Positions 1 to 10,011 of a stretch of DNA of 64,000 nt are shown piece after piece. How positions within the stretch are numbered: position 1 is the first letter of the stretch; every line of letters starts with the position of its first letter. The notes below the pieces were generated by a model. The model did no database searches. It saw only the letters and a list, made by a program, of their open reading frames with translations, and was not told the DNA's origin. The translations under genes were made by a program, and so were the position numbers. Source of the stretch: Paenibacillus chibensis (GTDB lineage Bacteria; Bacillota; Bacilli; Paenibacillales; Paenibacillaceae); NCBI RefSeq assembly GCF_004001045.1, contig NZ_BIMK01000007.1, positions 372,001 to 436,000 on the forward strand, in the 5' to 3' direction.

Positions 1-1
1 T

Positions 2-61
2 GCTTATTTATCGGCAGACGGCGTGTATATTGAAGATCCTGTGGTTCCGATCAGCGCATGA
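2..61 (+). CDS. C-terminal tail of a gene cut by the window edge (unidentified)
   Basis: Frame 2 of the plus strand is open from the window edge and ends at a TGA at 59-61. The 19 residues end in a composition typical of a folded protein (YIEDPVVPISA), but this is too short to assign a family. It would be convergent with the MerR gene and overlap its 3' end by 11 bases. Another plus-strand frame is also open here, so the call rests only on the stop position next to the MerR gene end. Confidence 0.35.
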   Translation, partial: AYLSADGVYIEDPVVPISA

Positions 62-461
62 CGCCGAATTGTTTCCGCGGCTCGCTTAGCGCACAGCTTT
101 CCCCGTCCTCTTCTCCTTCCAGCTGGATATTGATAAAATCAAGGATTTGCTGGAGGGATGAGACCTGTTCGCGGATCGTCTCCCGATGCTTGAGAAGTTT
201 TTCATACAGCTGCGGGTGGTCGCTAATCCGGTCGCCTACCGACAACGCCAGGAATGGCTTCATCTCCGTTAGCGGCATGCCGGTCTTTTTCAGGCAGGTT
301 AGCAGCTTCATCGTCTCCAAGTCGTTTGGCGAATACACGCGATGCCTGTTCTCCTTCCGTTTCGCTTGTGGAAGCAGGCCAATCTTCTCGTAATAACGGA
401 TCGTATCCTCAGGTATGTTGGACTGCTCGGACACCTCTTTGATCGTGAATTCCGTCTTCAT
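51..461 (-). CDS. MerR-family transcriptional regulator
   Basis: A 136-residue DNA-binding regulator. The N-terminus carries the MerR winged helix-turn-helix (FTIKEVSEQSNIPEDTIRYY, residues 5-24), followed by the KIGLLPQAKR wing and a C-terminal dimerisation helix (about 85-120). No cysteine cluster for metal binding is seen; a single Cys lies near residue 123. This suggests the group that senses small organic molecules or oxidants and often regulates an adjacent oxidoreductase. The ATG is preceded by AAAGGGG. The gene is divergent from the short-chain dehydrogenase, and both promoters carry the same palindrome, so the protein very probably controls itself and that enzyme. The inducer is unknown. 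Confidence 0.9.
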   Translation of the reverse strand: MKTEFTIKEVSEQSNIPEDTIRYYEKIGLLPQAKRKENRHRVYSPNDLETMKLLTCLKKTGMPLTEMKPFLALSVGDRISDHPQLYEKLLKHRETIREQVSSLQQILDFINIQLEGEEDGESCALSEPRKQFGVMR

Positions 462-493
462 CGATTTCTCCCCTTTGCACGGTTCGTAACCAT

Positions 494-524
494 ATCATAT
501 TACTTGGAGCTGGCTCCAAGTCAA
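494..524 (-). promoter_or_regulatory. MerR-type promoter and operator of the MerR gene
   Basis: Read on the minus strand: -35 TTGACT (519-524), 19-bp spacer, -10 TATGAT (494-499). The 20-bp palindrome ACTTGGAGC-TG-GCTCCAAGT at 502-521 fills the spacer. An over-long 19-bp spacer occupied by a dyad is the hallmark of MerR-family targets. Confidence 0.8.
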
Positions 525-539
525 GCTTTGAAAAAAGAT

Positions 540-570
540 TTGACTTGGAGTCGACTCCAAGTTGTAGAGT
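540..570 (+). promoter_or_regulatory. MerR-type promoter and operator of the short-chain dehydrogenase gene
   Basis: -35 TTGACT (540-545), 19-bp spacer, -10 TAGAGT (565-570). The spacer contains a perfect 20-bp palindrome, ACTTGGAGTC/GACTCCAAGT, at 543-562. Its outer arms (ACTTGGAG/CTCCAAGT) match those of the operator at 502-521, so one regulator should bind both sites. Confidence 0.8.
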
Positions 571-617
571 AGCCTCCAGAGTGATTTTAAATCCATTTCA
601 ACTCCGGGAGGCAATCG

Positions 618-1502
618 ATGAATCAAGAGAATATCGCGCTGGTCACCGGCGCAAGCAGCGGCATCGGTCTCGCACTGACGCGCAGACTGCTAGGTGAAGG
701 CTGGACCGTGCTGGCTATGGTCCGTTCGGATTTTCCCGCGGATGACAGGTGCATCCAACAGGCTGCCAGCAGCGGGCGTCTTCGCTTGTACAAGGCCGAT
801 CTCGCGGATTATAACGCTTTGAAACAGGCGCTGGACGAAATCAAAAGCAACGAAGATCGAATCGACGTACTGTTCAGCAACGCGGGCGGCAGCTTTCCGG
901 AGCTGCTTTTTTCCAAGCAGGGCAGGGAGCTGCATTTTGAACTTCAGACGGTGGTTCCCTACATCATTTTCATGGAGCTGAAGGAACTGCTGAAACAGGG
1001 AAAACGGAAGACTATGGTCGGTACCTCCTCGTCAACGGCGAACATCGTACGCCGTTTTCTTCCGGAAGAACTTGAGCAGCCGCGCAGGTTTAAACCGCTG
1101 TTCGGTCCATACGCCAATTCCAAGCTGGCCCTGTCCTTGTGGATCCGGGAGTTAGCCCCGGCAGCGGAGGCCGAGGGGCTGCTGATACGCAGCGCCGATC
1201 CGGGCGGCAACAATACGATGCGAAAAAATAAAAAGTCGGGACTGCCCTGGTATATGAAAATCGTCATGAAGCTAATGATGAGCCCCCCGACGAAAGGTGC
1301 ATCCCTGCTATACGATGCCGCATTTGGCAAGTACGGGCACGACACAGGCGTATTTTTGTCCAAAAACAAACCGGCGCAGCTGAAATTCACCGATAAAGGC
1401 AGGCAGGTGCTCGATCTCGTGCACGCGATTTATGAACGGGAGTTCCTGGAAAGAAAGAAGACCAATATCAACCAAGGAAGCGGCCCGCAAACGACCGGTT
1501 GA
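618..1502 (+). CDS. Short-chain dehydrogenase/reductase (SDR family)
   Basis: A 294-residue classical-type SDR, presumably a cytoplasmic NAD(P)H-dependent oxidoreductase. Visible motifs: nucleotide-binding TGASSGIG near residue 10, the NAG structural motif (about 88-90), an active-site Ser stretch (TSSSTAN), and the catalytic YANSK (Tyr-x-x-x-Lys, about 171-175). The tail after residue 200 (GGNNTMRKNKKSGLPWYMK) is longer than in minimal SDRs and resembles retinol-dehydrogenase-like members. The start has a CGGGAGG site 8-10 bases upstream. The gene sits behind a MerR-type promoter, so it is probably induced by the molecule the adjacent regulator senses. The substrate cannot be read from sequence. 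Confidence 0.88.
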   Translation: MNQENIALVTGASSGIGLALTRRLLGEGWTVLAMVRSDFPADDRCIQQAASSGRLRLYKADLADYNALKQALDEIKSNEDRIDVLFSNAGGSFPELLFSKQGRELHFELQTVVPYIIFMELKELLKQGKRKTMVGTSSSTANIVRRFLPEELEQPRRFKPLFGPYANSKLALSLWIRELAPAAEAEGLLIRSADPGGNNTMRKNKKSGLPWYMKIVMKLMMSPPTKGASLLYDAAFGKYGHDTGVFLSKNKPAQLKFTDKGRQVLDLVHAIYEREFLERKKTNINQGSGPQTTG

Positions 1503-1613
1503 CCGGCCATTGGTATAGCGAACGGATCACCCGGGCCGCCAAAAGCATCATCCCCCTAACGCACCTATCACCATCCGTTTCCGGATCTGCACAAGCTGCT
1601 GCAAAGCAAGCAA

Positions 1614-1657
1614 AAAAAGGCTGTCCCGGTCGCCATGACCTTAAGGACAGCCTTTTT
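1614..1657. terminator. Bidirectional rho-independent terminator
   Basis: Stem AAAAAGGCTGTCC / GGACAGCCTTTTT (1614-1626 with 1645-1657), with A-run and T-run on the two sides. It lies between the convergent SDR gene and the alcohol dehydrogenase gene and can serve both. Confidence 0.85.
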
Positions 1658-1714
1658 GAATTCATGCAAGGTAACAGCCGATCCCGACCGTCCCTTTCAT
1701 TCATGTCGTGCCGC

Positions 1715-2878
1715 TTACAGTGACAGTTTATAAATTTCAACCACGTCTTCTTTATGGAGCGTTCTGAACTTGCCGAAAGGTCCGAAACGAACCGTTTTCT
1801 CGGCCATGACGTCGATTTGGCTGTCGTCGATATCATAATCGGCCAAACGGCTTGGGGCGCCGATGGAGCTCCAGAAGTCACGCAGCGCCTGAATGCCCTC
1901 TTCACCCACTTGCTCGGCGGATTTGCCGGCAGGGTCAATGTGGAACACGTTCACGGCAAGCTGCTTGAAGCGTTCCGGATTCGTGTGCAGATTGTATTTC
2001 ATCCAGTTCGGGAACAGAATGGCCAGGCCGCCGCCATGCGGAATATCATAAACTGCCGAAACGGCATGCTCGATATTGTGGGTCGCCCAGTCACCGGCAT
2101 ATCCCATATTCAAGATGCCATTGAGCGCCATCGTTCCGCAGTACATGATCGTTGAACGGTCCTCATAGTTCTCCAGGTCGCGCAGCAGGCGCGGTGCGGT
2201 TTCAATCACGGTACGAAGGATTGTTTCACAGAAGCCGTCCTGCACCGGGGTATTCGTTTCCGGATGGAAGTAATGCTCCAGCACATGCGACATCATATCA
2301 ACCATGCCATACACCGTTTGATCTTTAGGCAGCGTAAAGGTGTTGACCGGATCGAGAATCGAAAATACTGGATAAGCATGCGGGCTGCCCCAGCCCATTT
2401 TTTCTTGGGTCTGTTCGTTCGTGATGACCGAACCCCCATTCATCTCCGAGCCGGTTGCCGCAATGGTCAGCACGGTTCCAAGCGGAAGAGCATCCTTCGG
2501 AGCCGCTTTGCGCTCTACAAAATCCCACATGTCGCCGTCATATTTGGCACCTACGGCAATCGCCTTCGCGCAGTCGATTACGCTGCCGCCGCCGACAGCC
2601 AATATAAGATCAATGTTATTTTCACGGCACAGGTCCACGCCTTTATGCACGGTTGTCAGGCGCGGATTCGGCTCCACGCCGCTCAGCTCGGTGATTTCGG
2701 CGCCGATTTCCTTCAGCAGGCTGATGACGTTATCGTACAGACCGCTGCGCTTAATGCTGCCGCCGCCGTATACGAGCAAAACGTTTTTGCCGTACTTCGG
2801 CACTTCAGTTTTTAATGTATCAAGCTTGCCTTTACCAAAGATCAGCTTGGTTGGATTATGGAATTCAAATGGATTCAC
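1715..2878 (-). CDS. Iron-containing (group III) alcohol dehydrogenase, YugJ/BdhA-like
   Basis: A 387-residue NAD(P)H-dependent alcohol/aldehyde dehydrogenase. The N-terminal Rossmann half contains [13 protein letters not shown] (about 38-50) and the GGGSVID dinucleotide-binding motif (about 95-101). The helical C-terminal half holds the metal ligands expected of the family: Asp and His in [14 protein letters not shown] (about 193-206) and two His in [19 protein letters not shown]. Length and motifs match B. subtilis YugJ and clostridial butanol dehydrogenases. The start is GTG (2876-2878), chosen because GGAGG lies 10 bases upstream and the protein then begins [11 protein letters not shown] as usual for the family. 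It is monocistronic between two terminators. The physiological substrate is not known. Confidence 0.93.
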   Translation of the reverse strand: MNPFEFHNPTKLIFGKGKLDTLKTEVPKYGKNVLLVYGGGSIKRSGLYDNVISLLKEIGAEITELSGVEPNPRLTTVHKGVDLCRENNIDLILAVGGGSVIDCAKAIAVGAKYDGDMWDFVERKAAPKDALPLGTVLTIAATGSEMNGGSVITNEQTQEKMGWGSPHAYPVFSILDPVNTFTLPKDQTVYGMVDMMSHVLEHYFHPETNTPVQDGFCETILRTVIETAPRLLRDLENYEDRSTIMYCGTMALNGILNMGYAGDWATHNIEHAVSAVYDIPHGGGLAILFPNWMKYNLHTNPERFKQLAVNVFHIDPAGKSAEQVGEEGIQALRDFWSSIGAPSRLADYDIDDSQIDVMAEKTVRFGPFGKFRTLHKEDVVEIYKLSL

Positions 2879-2946
2879 TTTAGAATCGCCTCCAAGTTAA
2901 AAATAAAAGTTGCTCAACTATTATACCCCTATACGCATATAAGAAA

Positions 2947-2986
2947 CAAACCGCCCTTATCCGAATACACGGATATGAACGGTTTG
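2947..2986 (-). terminator. Terminator of the gal operon
   Basis: Imperfect stem CAAACCG...CGGTTTG with inner TATCCG/CGGATA arms (2947-2963 with 2970-2986). On the minus strand it is followed by GTTTCTT, just past the galT stop codon. Confidence 0.7.
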
Positions 2987-3023
2987 CCTGTTTGAAAACT
3001 GGCTGCTATGGCCTTTGTAAAAT

Positions 3024-4619
3024 TTATTGTTGCTCCGGACTGCAGCCGATATGCGTTACGAAACGGCGGAAGGCCTCCTTGCCTGCGTCCGTTCTTTTAT
3101 ATACCCCTGAATGACCCAAAATTTCAACGAAAATGCTGCCCACCTCGGACTGTACGATCTGCCAGGCTTCCTCTTTGCTGTGGTCCGTACCGTATTTGGC
3201 AACAAGCTGCCCGATCCAAGGCTTATGCAGTTTCAAGGCATGTTCCTCCTGCTGCATCAAGGCTTCGTAAAGGTCGCTGTCGCCGGCAAGGATGCCCGCC
3301 GTAAGGTCCAGCTCCTCCTTCAGTCTTCCTGGTAAAATCGCGAGTCCCATCACTTCGATCAGGCCGATATTTTCCTTCTTGATGTGATGCATCTCTTCAT
3401 GCGGATGGAAAATGCCTGCCGGAAACTCCGCGCTGGTGCGGTTGTTCCGGAGCACCAAATCCATCTCATAGCTTCCGTCCGGCGTCCGGTGCACGATCGG
3501 CGTGACCGTGTTATGCCGCACCTTCTCACCGTTTTCTTCGCTGAACGCCAAAATATCGGCTGCCGGATCGCTGTACTGTTTCCAGGCTTCATAAATGCTG
3601 TCCGCCAGCTCCAGCAGCACGCTGCTGTCTTTTCCGGTCAAACGGAGCACGGACATCGGCCATTTCACGATGCTGACGGTAGCACCCACAAATTCCGGAT
3701 GACTGAAGATGGCTTCCTTCGGCGCATGTTGGATCGGGAACGTATGCCGTCCGCCCTGAAAATGGTCATGGGTCAGGATCGAGCCGCCCACGATCGGCAG
3801 ATCGGCATTCGAGCCGATAAAATAATGCGGATAGTGATCCACGAATGCGAGCAGGCGCCGCAGACTGTCCTTGGTCAGCTTCATCGGCACATGATCATGA
3901 TGGAACACGATACAGTGCTCGTTATAATACACGTAAGGCGAGTATTGGAAAAACCAAGGTTCGCCGTTTAGCGCAAGCGGTATGGCGCGAAGGTTTTGGC
4001 GTGCCGGATGGTTGACCCGCCCTGCATAGCCGACGTTTTCGCGGCAAAGCTGGCATTTCGGATAGACCGGCGGCGGCAGCAGCTTCGCCATGGCGATTTC
4101 CTTCGGGCTTTTTTCCGGCTTGGACAGGTTAATCGTCATTTCGATAGTGCCGTACTCGGATTCATGCTCCCAGTACACGTTTTTGTTCACGCGATCCATG
4201 CGGATATAGTTGGAATCGATCGACAGCTGATAGAAACGATCCGTCGCAGCCTCGATACCTTCTGTGTCCGCCAGCTGATTGAATTCCCGGACGATCTCCG
4301 AGGGACGCGCCATCAGATGACCCATGATCTTGGCGTCGAGCAGATCGCGGTAGGTGTCCGTATTCTCGGGAATCAGACCGAGTTGAAGGCCGTAATCGAT
4401 CAAGACGTCCAGCGCGGGCTGCGGTCCGGCAAGCGGCTCGAGCGGATCCGATTCCAGGTAAGGCTCGCTGAAGCCGAACAGCTCCAGCAGGAGATTGCGG
4501 CTGTAGTCTTCGTCGAGCGGCTCGATCAATCGGTGTTCCAGGGCAAAGGCTACAAGCCGCTCGATAGCTTGGAGCGCCTCCTGCTCCTGGGTCGTTCTCG
4601 TTGTCGTCGCTGTATTCAC
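3024..4619 (-). CDS. galT: UDP-glucose--hexose-1-phosphate uridylyltransferase, class II
   Basis: Leloir pathway enzyme that exchanges galactose-1-phosphate for glucose-1-phosphate on UDP-glucose, in the cytoplasm. At 531 residues it belongs to the long Firmicutes class II family rather than the ~350-residue E. coli type. Seen: a CxLC pair (CQLCRENVGY, about 189-198), the histidine-rich HDHFQGGRH motif (284-292) and FHPHEEMHHI further on. The start is GTG (4617-4619) behind AAGGGGGA, 12 bases after the galE stop codon. It is the last gene of the galK-galE-galT operon, followed by a terminator. Confidence 0.95.
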   Translation of the reverse strand: MNTATTTRTTQEQEALQAIERLVAFALEHRLIEPLDEDYSRNLLLELFGFSEPYLESDPLEPLAGPQPALDVLIDYGLQLGLIPENTDTYRDLLDAKIMGHLMARPSEIVREFNQLADTEGIEAATDRFYQLSIDSNYIRMDRVNKNVYWEHESEYGTIEMTINLSKPEKSPKEIAMAKLLPPPVYPKCQLCRENVGYAGRVNHPARQNLRAIPLALNGEPWFFQYSPYVYYNEHCIVFHHDHVPMKLTKDSLRRLLAFVDHYPHYFIGSNADLPIVGGSILTHDHFQGGRHTFPIQHAPKEAIFSHPEFVGATVSIVKWPMSVLRLTGKDSSVLLELADSIYEAWKQYSDPAADILAFSEENGEKVRHNTVTPIVHRTPDGSYEMDLVLRNNRTSAEFPAGIFHPHEEMHHIKKENIGLIEVMGLAILPGRLKEELDLTAGILAGDSDLYEALMQQEEHALKLHKPWIGQLVAKYGTDHSKEEAWQIVQSEVGSIFVEILGHSGVYKRTDAGKEAFRRFVTHIGCSPEQQ

Positions 4620-4631
4620 TGCTTTTCCCCC

Positions 4632-5621
<990 letters not shown>

Positions 5622-5622
5622 G

Positions 5623-6801
5623 TTATTTGCCCTCCTTCAATTCTTTTACGCCGTCACCGGTACCGCAAACATAAAACTCAGGCTTGAGGCCCGTGCGCTC
5701 CTCGTAGGCTTGGCCCACCTGCTGCACGAACTGTTCCACGGAATCCTCATGAACCAGGGAAACCGTACAGCCGCCGAAGCCGGCACCGGTCATGCGTGCT
5801 CCAAGCGTTCCCGGAATGCGCTGCGCTTCCTCCACCATAACGTCCAGCTCTTCGCAGCTGACCTCGTAAAGATACCGCAACGATTCATGCGATTCGTTCA
5901 TCAGCTTCCCGAACTGCTCAAGATCATTGTTTTTCAAAGCCTCCACCGAATCGAGCACGCGCTGGTTCTCCTCGACGACATGCTGTGCGCGCCGTCTCAC
6001 CGTCTCATCCTTGATGTGGTTTTGCAGAGTCTCGAATTGATCCGGCTTTAGCTGCGCCAAATATTTGAGCGCATGGATTTCCTTTTTCAAAATCTCTAGC
6101 GCCTCTTCGCACTGCTGTCTGCGCTCATTGTAAGCCGAATCGACCAGGCCTCTGCGCTTATTGGTATTGCCGATGATGATTTTATAGGCTCCCGTATTGA
6201 ACGGTACATGCGTATATTCGAGCGTGTCGCACATCAGCAGAATCGCGTGGTCCTGCTTGCCGTTCGCCACGGCAAACTGGTCCATGATGCCGCAGTTGAC
6301 GCCGACGTATTGGTTCTCCGCGCGCTGCGCGAGCAGTGCTATTTTCACGGTATCCGTCTCGCAGCCTTCCATCGTTTGCAAAGCAAATGCCGTGACCACC
6401 TCAATGGAGGCCGAGGACGAAAGACCCGCACCGTTCGGAATCTCTCCGTGGTACAGCAGGTCATAGCCTGTCGTGACCGGACAGCCGATTTTTTTGTTCT
6501 CGACCATGACCCCGACGGCATAATCGACCCATTCGCCGGTCTTTTCCTTGCCGAGCTCCTTGAGACTGAATTCCTTCTCGTATGGAAAATTGGTGGTTGC
6601 AAGCCGGATCTTGTCATCATCCCGCTGGCGCGCAAGCAAAGTCGTTCCGAATTCAAGCGCGGCCGGCAGCACATAACCTCCGTTATAATCGATATGCTCC
6701 CCGATCAGATTGACGCGTCCGGGTGCGAGGAAGACCTCCACGTCACGCTTGCTGTCGCCGTATTTTTCGATAAACTGCTGTTTCAGAGAATCTATTTTCA
6801 T
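5623..6801 (-). CDS. galK: Galactokinase
   Basis: A 392-residue GHMP kinase that phosphorylates galactose with ATP to galactose-1-phosphate. Seen: the galactokinase signature RVNLIGEHIDYNGG (about 28-41), the GHMP ATP-binding motif GAGLSSSASIE (about 123-133), and the C-terminal GARMTGAGFGGCTV motif (about 340-353). Length is normal for the family. First gene of the gal operon; the ATG has an AAAGGATGG site. The divergent AraC regulator suggests substrate-dependent control. Confidence 0.97.
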   Translation of the reverse strand: MKIDSLKQQFIEKYGDSKRDVEVFLAPGRVNLIGEHIDYNGGYVLPAALEFGTTLLARQRDDDKIRLATTNFPYEKEFSLKELGKEKTGEWVDYAVGVMVENKKIGCPVTTGYDLLYHGEIPNGAGLSSSASIEVVTAFALQTMEGCETDTVKIALLAQRAENQYVGVNCGIMDQFAVANGKQDHAILLMCDTLEYTHVPFNTGAYKIIIGNTNKRRGLVDSAYNERRQQCEEALEILKKEIHALKYLAQLKPDQFETLQNHIKDETVRRRAQHVVEENQRVLDSVEALKNNDLEQFGKLMNESHESLRYLYEVSCEELDVMVEEAQRIPGTLGARMTGAGFGGCTVSLVHEDSVEQFVQQVGQAYEERTGLKPEFYVCGTGDGVKELKEGK

Positions 6802-6843
6802 TTGCGATGCACCATCCTTTCCTTATGGTAACGTTCTGATTTC

Positions 6844-6922
6844 ATTATAAAAACAACGCTGACTTTCGTTAATGCAATTATGTTCGTTCAATATGGATTT
6901 ATGTGACTTTCAGGTTTATAAT
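6844..6922. promoter_or_regulatory. Divergent gal / araC-type regulator promoter region
   Basis: For the gal operon on the minus strand, -10 TATAAT is at 6844-6849, with a weak -35 TTAACG at 6867-6872 (17-bp spacer). For the regulator on the plus strand, TATAAT is at 6917-6922 without a clear -35. TGACTTTC occurs twice in direct orientation (6860-6867 and 6904-6911); direct repeats are the usual target form of AraC-type regulators, so these are candidate binding sites. Weak -35 boxes fit activator dependence. Confidence 0.5.
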
Positions 6923-6975
6923 GAATTAACGTCCTATCTATCATTACCCAGGATAACGCAAAAGGAGACCTTATT

Positions 6976-7857
6976 ATGGCCATTCAGGAAAGCTACAGCG
7001 TGGCTTCCAATCCGGTTTATCATGATCAGAGCCCGCTGCATGTGCTGTTCGCTGGTGAAAGCCAGACCAAGCCGCTGCATATCGTCGGCCCGAAAATATA
7101 TGACTACTACCTGCTTCATTATGTGGAAAGCGGCAAAGGCCTGTTCCGTTCCGAACAGCATACCTACGAACTTGGCGAAGGGAGCTGTTTTCTTATTCAT
7201 CCGGGGCAGCTGGTCAGCTATGCTTCGGATGCGGCCGACCCCTGGCGCTACCGTTGGACGGCTTTTTCCGGAAGCGAAGCGGAGGTTCTGGCGGATTCGG
7301 CCGGCTTCACCGGAGAACAATCCATCCTCTACACGAGCGGCAGCACCCTCATCCCTTCTTCCATCCAGCGAATCGCGGACGCTTTTTACAGTAAAAAGGA
7401 GAGCTCGGATATGGCAGCCCTCGGCTATCTCTACCTTATTTTTTCCGAAGCCCGGGAGATTCTGACGAGTGAAATCCGCCTGACCGGAACCGAATCCCAA
7501 GTTCAGCGGACGGTCAAACAAATGATCCACTACATGTCCGCCCAGTACGCGCATCCCGTGTCGATCGAGCAAATGTGCGAAAGCCTGGGCTATAATCGCG
7601 CCTATTTGTCCCGTATCTTCAAAAAAGAGACCGGCATGTCGCCCGTCACCTATCTGCTCAAGCTGCGGATCGATAAATCGCGCCAGCTGCTCCGGGAACG
7701 GCCGGAGCTGTCGATCGAACAGGTTGCCGCCTCGGTCGGCATGACCGATGCCCTGTATTTCTCGCGTCAGTTCAAGCGGCTGTGCGGCCATTCGCCGAGC
7801 CATTACCGCACGCTGGTGGCCGCTTCGCCATCTTCGCTGCATGACTGCCTATACTAG
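6976..7857 (+). CDS. AraC-family regulator, probable regulator of the gal operon
   Basis: A 293-residue one-component regulator. The N-terminal half (about 20-150) is a cupin-type sugar-binding domain (YYLLHYVESGKG, then GEGSCFLIHPGQLVSY). The C-terminal ~100 residues carry two AraC helix-turn-helices (VSIEQMCESLGYNRAYLSRIFKKETGMSP and LSIEQVAASVGMTDALYFSRQFKRLCGHSP). The architecture matches MsmR/RafR-type regulators of galactoside or raffinose genes. It is divergent from galKET with a 174-bp shared region. No sugar transporter or galactosidase gene is next to it, so the effector (galactose or a galactoside) is inferred. The ATG follows AAAAGGAGACC. Confidence 0.9.
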   Translation: MAIQESYSVASNPVYHDQSPLHVLFAGESQTKPLHIVGPKIYDYYLLHYVESGKGLFRSEQHTYELGEGSCFLIHPGQLVSYASDAADPWRYRWTAFSGSEAEVLADSAGFTGEQSILYTSGSTLIPSSIQRIADAFYSKKESSDMAALGYLYLIFSEAREILTSEIRLTGTESQVQRTVKQMIHYMSAQYAHPVSIEQMCESLGYNRAYLSRIFKKETGMSPVTYLLKLRIDKSRQLLRERPELSIEQVAASVGMTDALYFSRQFKRLCGHSPSHYRTLVAASPSSLHDCLY

Positions 7858-7891
7858 CGTAACGCTCTATATTTAAATGAAGCTGAAATCC

Positions 7892-7930
7892 AAGAAGCCC
7901 GCTGCTCCGAAAGGAACGAGCGGGCTTCTT
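7892..7930. terminator. Bidirectional terminator between the AraC regulator and the aldo/keto reductase
   Basis: Perfect 12-bp stem AAGAAGCCCGCT / AGCGGGCTTCTT (7892-7903 with 7919-7930). Confidence 0.85.
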
Positions 7931-7953
7931 CTATGTTAGGGACAGCAGGATAT

Positions 7954-8958
7954 TTATGACTCGTTTTCCGTTTTCAAAATCGCTTCGATGCGCTCGAGCT
8001 CTTCGCTGCTGAACTCCAGATTTTTCAGTGCCGCAACGTTATCCTCGATTTGACTGACGCGGCTTGCGCCAATCAAGGCGGATGTCACCTTGCCGCCGCG
8101 GAGCGCCCAGGCAAGCGCCAATTGGGCCAGACTTTGACCGCGCGCAGCCGCAAGCTGATTCAAGGCACGAATTTTTCGCAGCGCCTCCGGCGTAATGTCG
8201 TGCGCGTTTAGAAATACCGAGGAGCTGGCAGCCCGCGAGTCCTCCGGAACGCCGTTCAAATATTTATTGGTGAGGAGACCTTGTTGAAGCGGTGTGAAGG
8301 CGATGCTGCCGACCCCATTTTCCTCCAAGACATCCTGCAGTCCGTTTTCGATCCAGCGGTTCAGCATGGAATAGCTTGGCTGATGAATCAGCAGCGGAGT
8401 ACCGAGCGATTTTAGAATCGAAATGGCTTCGGCTGTCTGCTCTGCGGAATAGTTTGAGATTCCCACGTACAGGGCTTTGCCCGAGCGCACGATATGATCC
8501 AGGGCCATCATCGTTTCCTCGAGCGGCGTTTCCGGATCAAACCGGTGCGAATAGAAAATATCCACGTAGTCGAGGCGCAGCCGTTTCAAGCTTTGATCCA
8601 GGCTGGAAATCAAATTTTTGCGCGAACCCCACTCCCCGTATGGTCCCGGCCACATATAGTATCCGGCTTTGGAGGAAATAATCAGCTCGTCGCGGTATCC
8701 CTTGAGATCCTGCTCGAGTATTTTGCCGAACGTTTCTTCGGCCGAGCCGGGAGGAGGCCCGTAATTGTTCGCCAAATCGAAATGGGTGATACCCAGGTCA
8801 AAGGCTCTCGTGACCATATTGCGCGCATTCTCGAATGTATTGACGCCGCCGAAATTATGCCAGAGGCCAAGAGAAATGGCCGGAAGCTTCAGGCCCGACC
8901 GGCCGCAGCGGTTATAAACCATTTCTTCGTATCTTGCTTCGCTTGGTGTGTATGCCAT
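7954..8958 (-). CDS. Aldo/keto reductase, YghZ / L-glyceraldehyde-3-phosphate reductase type
   Basis: A 334-residue NADPH-dependent TIM-barrel oxidoreductase of the Shaker-beta/AKR14 group that reduces small aldehydes such as methylglyoxal or L-glyceraldehyde-3-phosphate. The tetrad is visible: Asp and Tyr in THFDLANNYGPPPGSAEE, Lys in ISSKAGYYMWPGPYGEWGSRK, His in DIFYSHRFDP. The phrase MWPGPYGEWGSRK is typical of YghZ-like proteins. I chose the ATG at 8956-8958 because AAAGGCGG precedes it; the frame extends to an upstream TTG (9030) without a good ribosome site. Monocistronic; cellular substrate unknown. Confidence 0.92.
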   Translation of the reverse strand: MAYTPSEARYEEMVYNRCGRSGLKLPAISLGLWHNFGGVNTFENARNMVTRAFDLGITHFDLANNYGPPPGSAEETFGKILEQDLKGYRDELIISSKAGYYMWPGPYGEWGSRKNLISSLDQSLKRLRLDYVDIFYSHRFDPETPLEETMMALDHIVRSGKALYVGISNYSAEQTAEAISILKSLGTPLLIHQPSYSMLNRWIENGLQDVLEENGVGSIAFTPLQQGLLTNKYLNGVPEDSRAASSSVFLNAHDITPEALRKIRALNQLAAARGQSLAQLALAWALRGGKVTSALIGASRVSQIEDNVAALKNLEFSSEELERIEAILKTENES

Positions 8959-9087
8959 TGCAATCCGCCTTTCCATAATAAGGTACCCTTGCTTTGAAAT
9001 ATCATATCTCTTTTGCGGTATCTTTGACAAGAAACCGATTACAAGCCCGCCAGGCCATTCCTGGCGCCTATCGAATGCAAAGCATCC

Positions 9088-9831
9088 TCAGATGCCCAGC
9101 AACCCGCTCACCTGGTCCATGACCTCGCCGATCTTGTCGTTCATCATCAGACTGGCCTTGCGGTCATAGGGTGTCGGATCCATATTCAGCAGCACCGACC
9201 GGGATCCTTCAAAATAGGAGACGAGTTCTGCCGCCGGATGCACCGTAAGCGACGTTCCCCCAACAATGAGCAGATCCGCATGGGTAATGGCGTCCATGGA
9301 GCTGATCAGCACTTGCTGATCCAGCGCTTCTTCATATAATACGACATCCGGCTTGATGATCCCTTGGCAGTATGGACAACGAGGCACCACATGTTTGCTC
9401 GCCATCACCTGCTCGAGCCCGAAAAACCGCCGGCAGTCCATGCAATAATTGCGATGGACCGAACCATGAAGCTCCAGTACTTCCTTGCTGCCCGCTTTCT
9501 GATGCAGCCCGTCGATATTTTGCGTGACGACAGCCTTCAGCTTCCCCATCGCCTCCAGCTTGGCAAGAAGCCGGTGGCAGCCATTGGGCTTGGCATCGGG
9601 ATGAAGCATCTTGCTGCGGTAAAAATCGAAAAAAATATCGGGCATTTTGACAAAAAACGAGCGGCTTAGCATAACCTCAGGCGGATAGGGAGAATGCTGC
9701 TCAGTTTGGTACAGACCCGCGGCGGAACGAAAATCGGGAATACCACTCTCTGTAGAGGTACCGGCTCCGCCAAAAAAGACGATGTTATCACTCTGTTCAA
9801 TCCAAGAGGCCAATGTTTCAATCTTCTGCAC
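9088..9831 (-). CDS. NAD-dependent protein deacylase (sirtuin, SrtN/CobB-like)
   Basis: A 247-residue class III deacylase that removes acyl groups from protein lysines using NAD+. Seen: NAD-binding GAGTSTESGIPDFRS near the N-terminus, TQNIDGLHQKAG, the catalytic His in LELHGS, and four zinc cysteines in CMDC...CPYC. The start is GTG (9829-9831) because a full GGAGGT lies exactly 9 bases upstream (9841-9846) and the resulting protein has the family length; an upstream extension of 27 codons lacks such a site. It stands alone between the aldo/keto reductase and eda. The substrate proteins cannot be inferred; acetyl-CoA synthetase is a classic target elsewhere. Confidence 0.93.
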   Translation of the reverse strand: MQKIETLASWIEQSDNIVFFGGAGTSTESGIPDFRSAAGLYQTEQHSPYPPEVMLSRSFFVKMPDIFFDFYRSKMLHPDAKPNGCHRLLAKLEAMGKLKAVVTQNIDGLHQKAGSKEVLELHGSVHRNYCMDCRRFFGLEQVMASKHVVPRCPYCQGIIKPDVVLYEEALDQQVLISSMDAITHADLLIVGGTSLTVHPAAELVSYFEGSRSVLLNMDPTPYDRKASLMMNDKIGEVMDQVSGLLGI

Positions 9832-10011
9832 CTTGTGTGCACCTCCACATGTGATCGGGTTGTTCCCATACATATATAATGTAAATTCATGCGCTCTGAA
9901 TCTTAAAAACACGATGGATACGTGAGCAGCCCGCCTCCCCGTGGGATGGCAGGCTGTTAGATCAGGCCGCTAACCATGCGGCAAATTAGTGCGTGACAGG
10001 TACGACGATGC

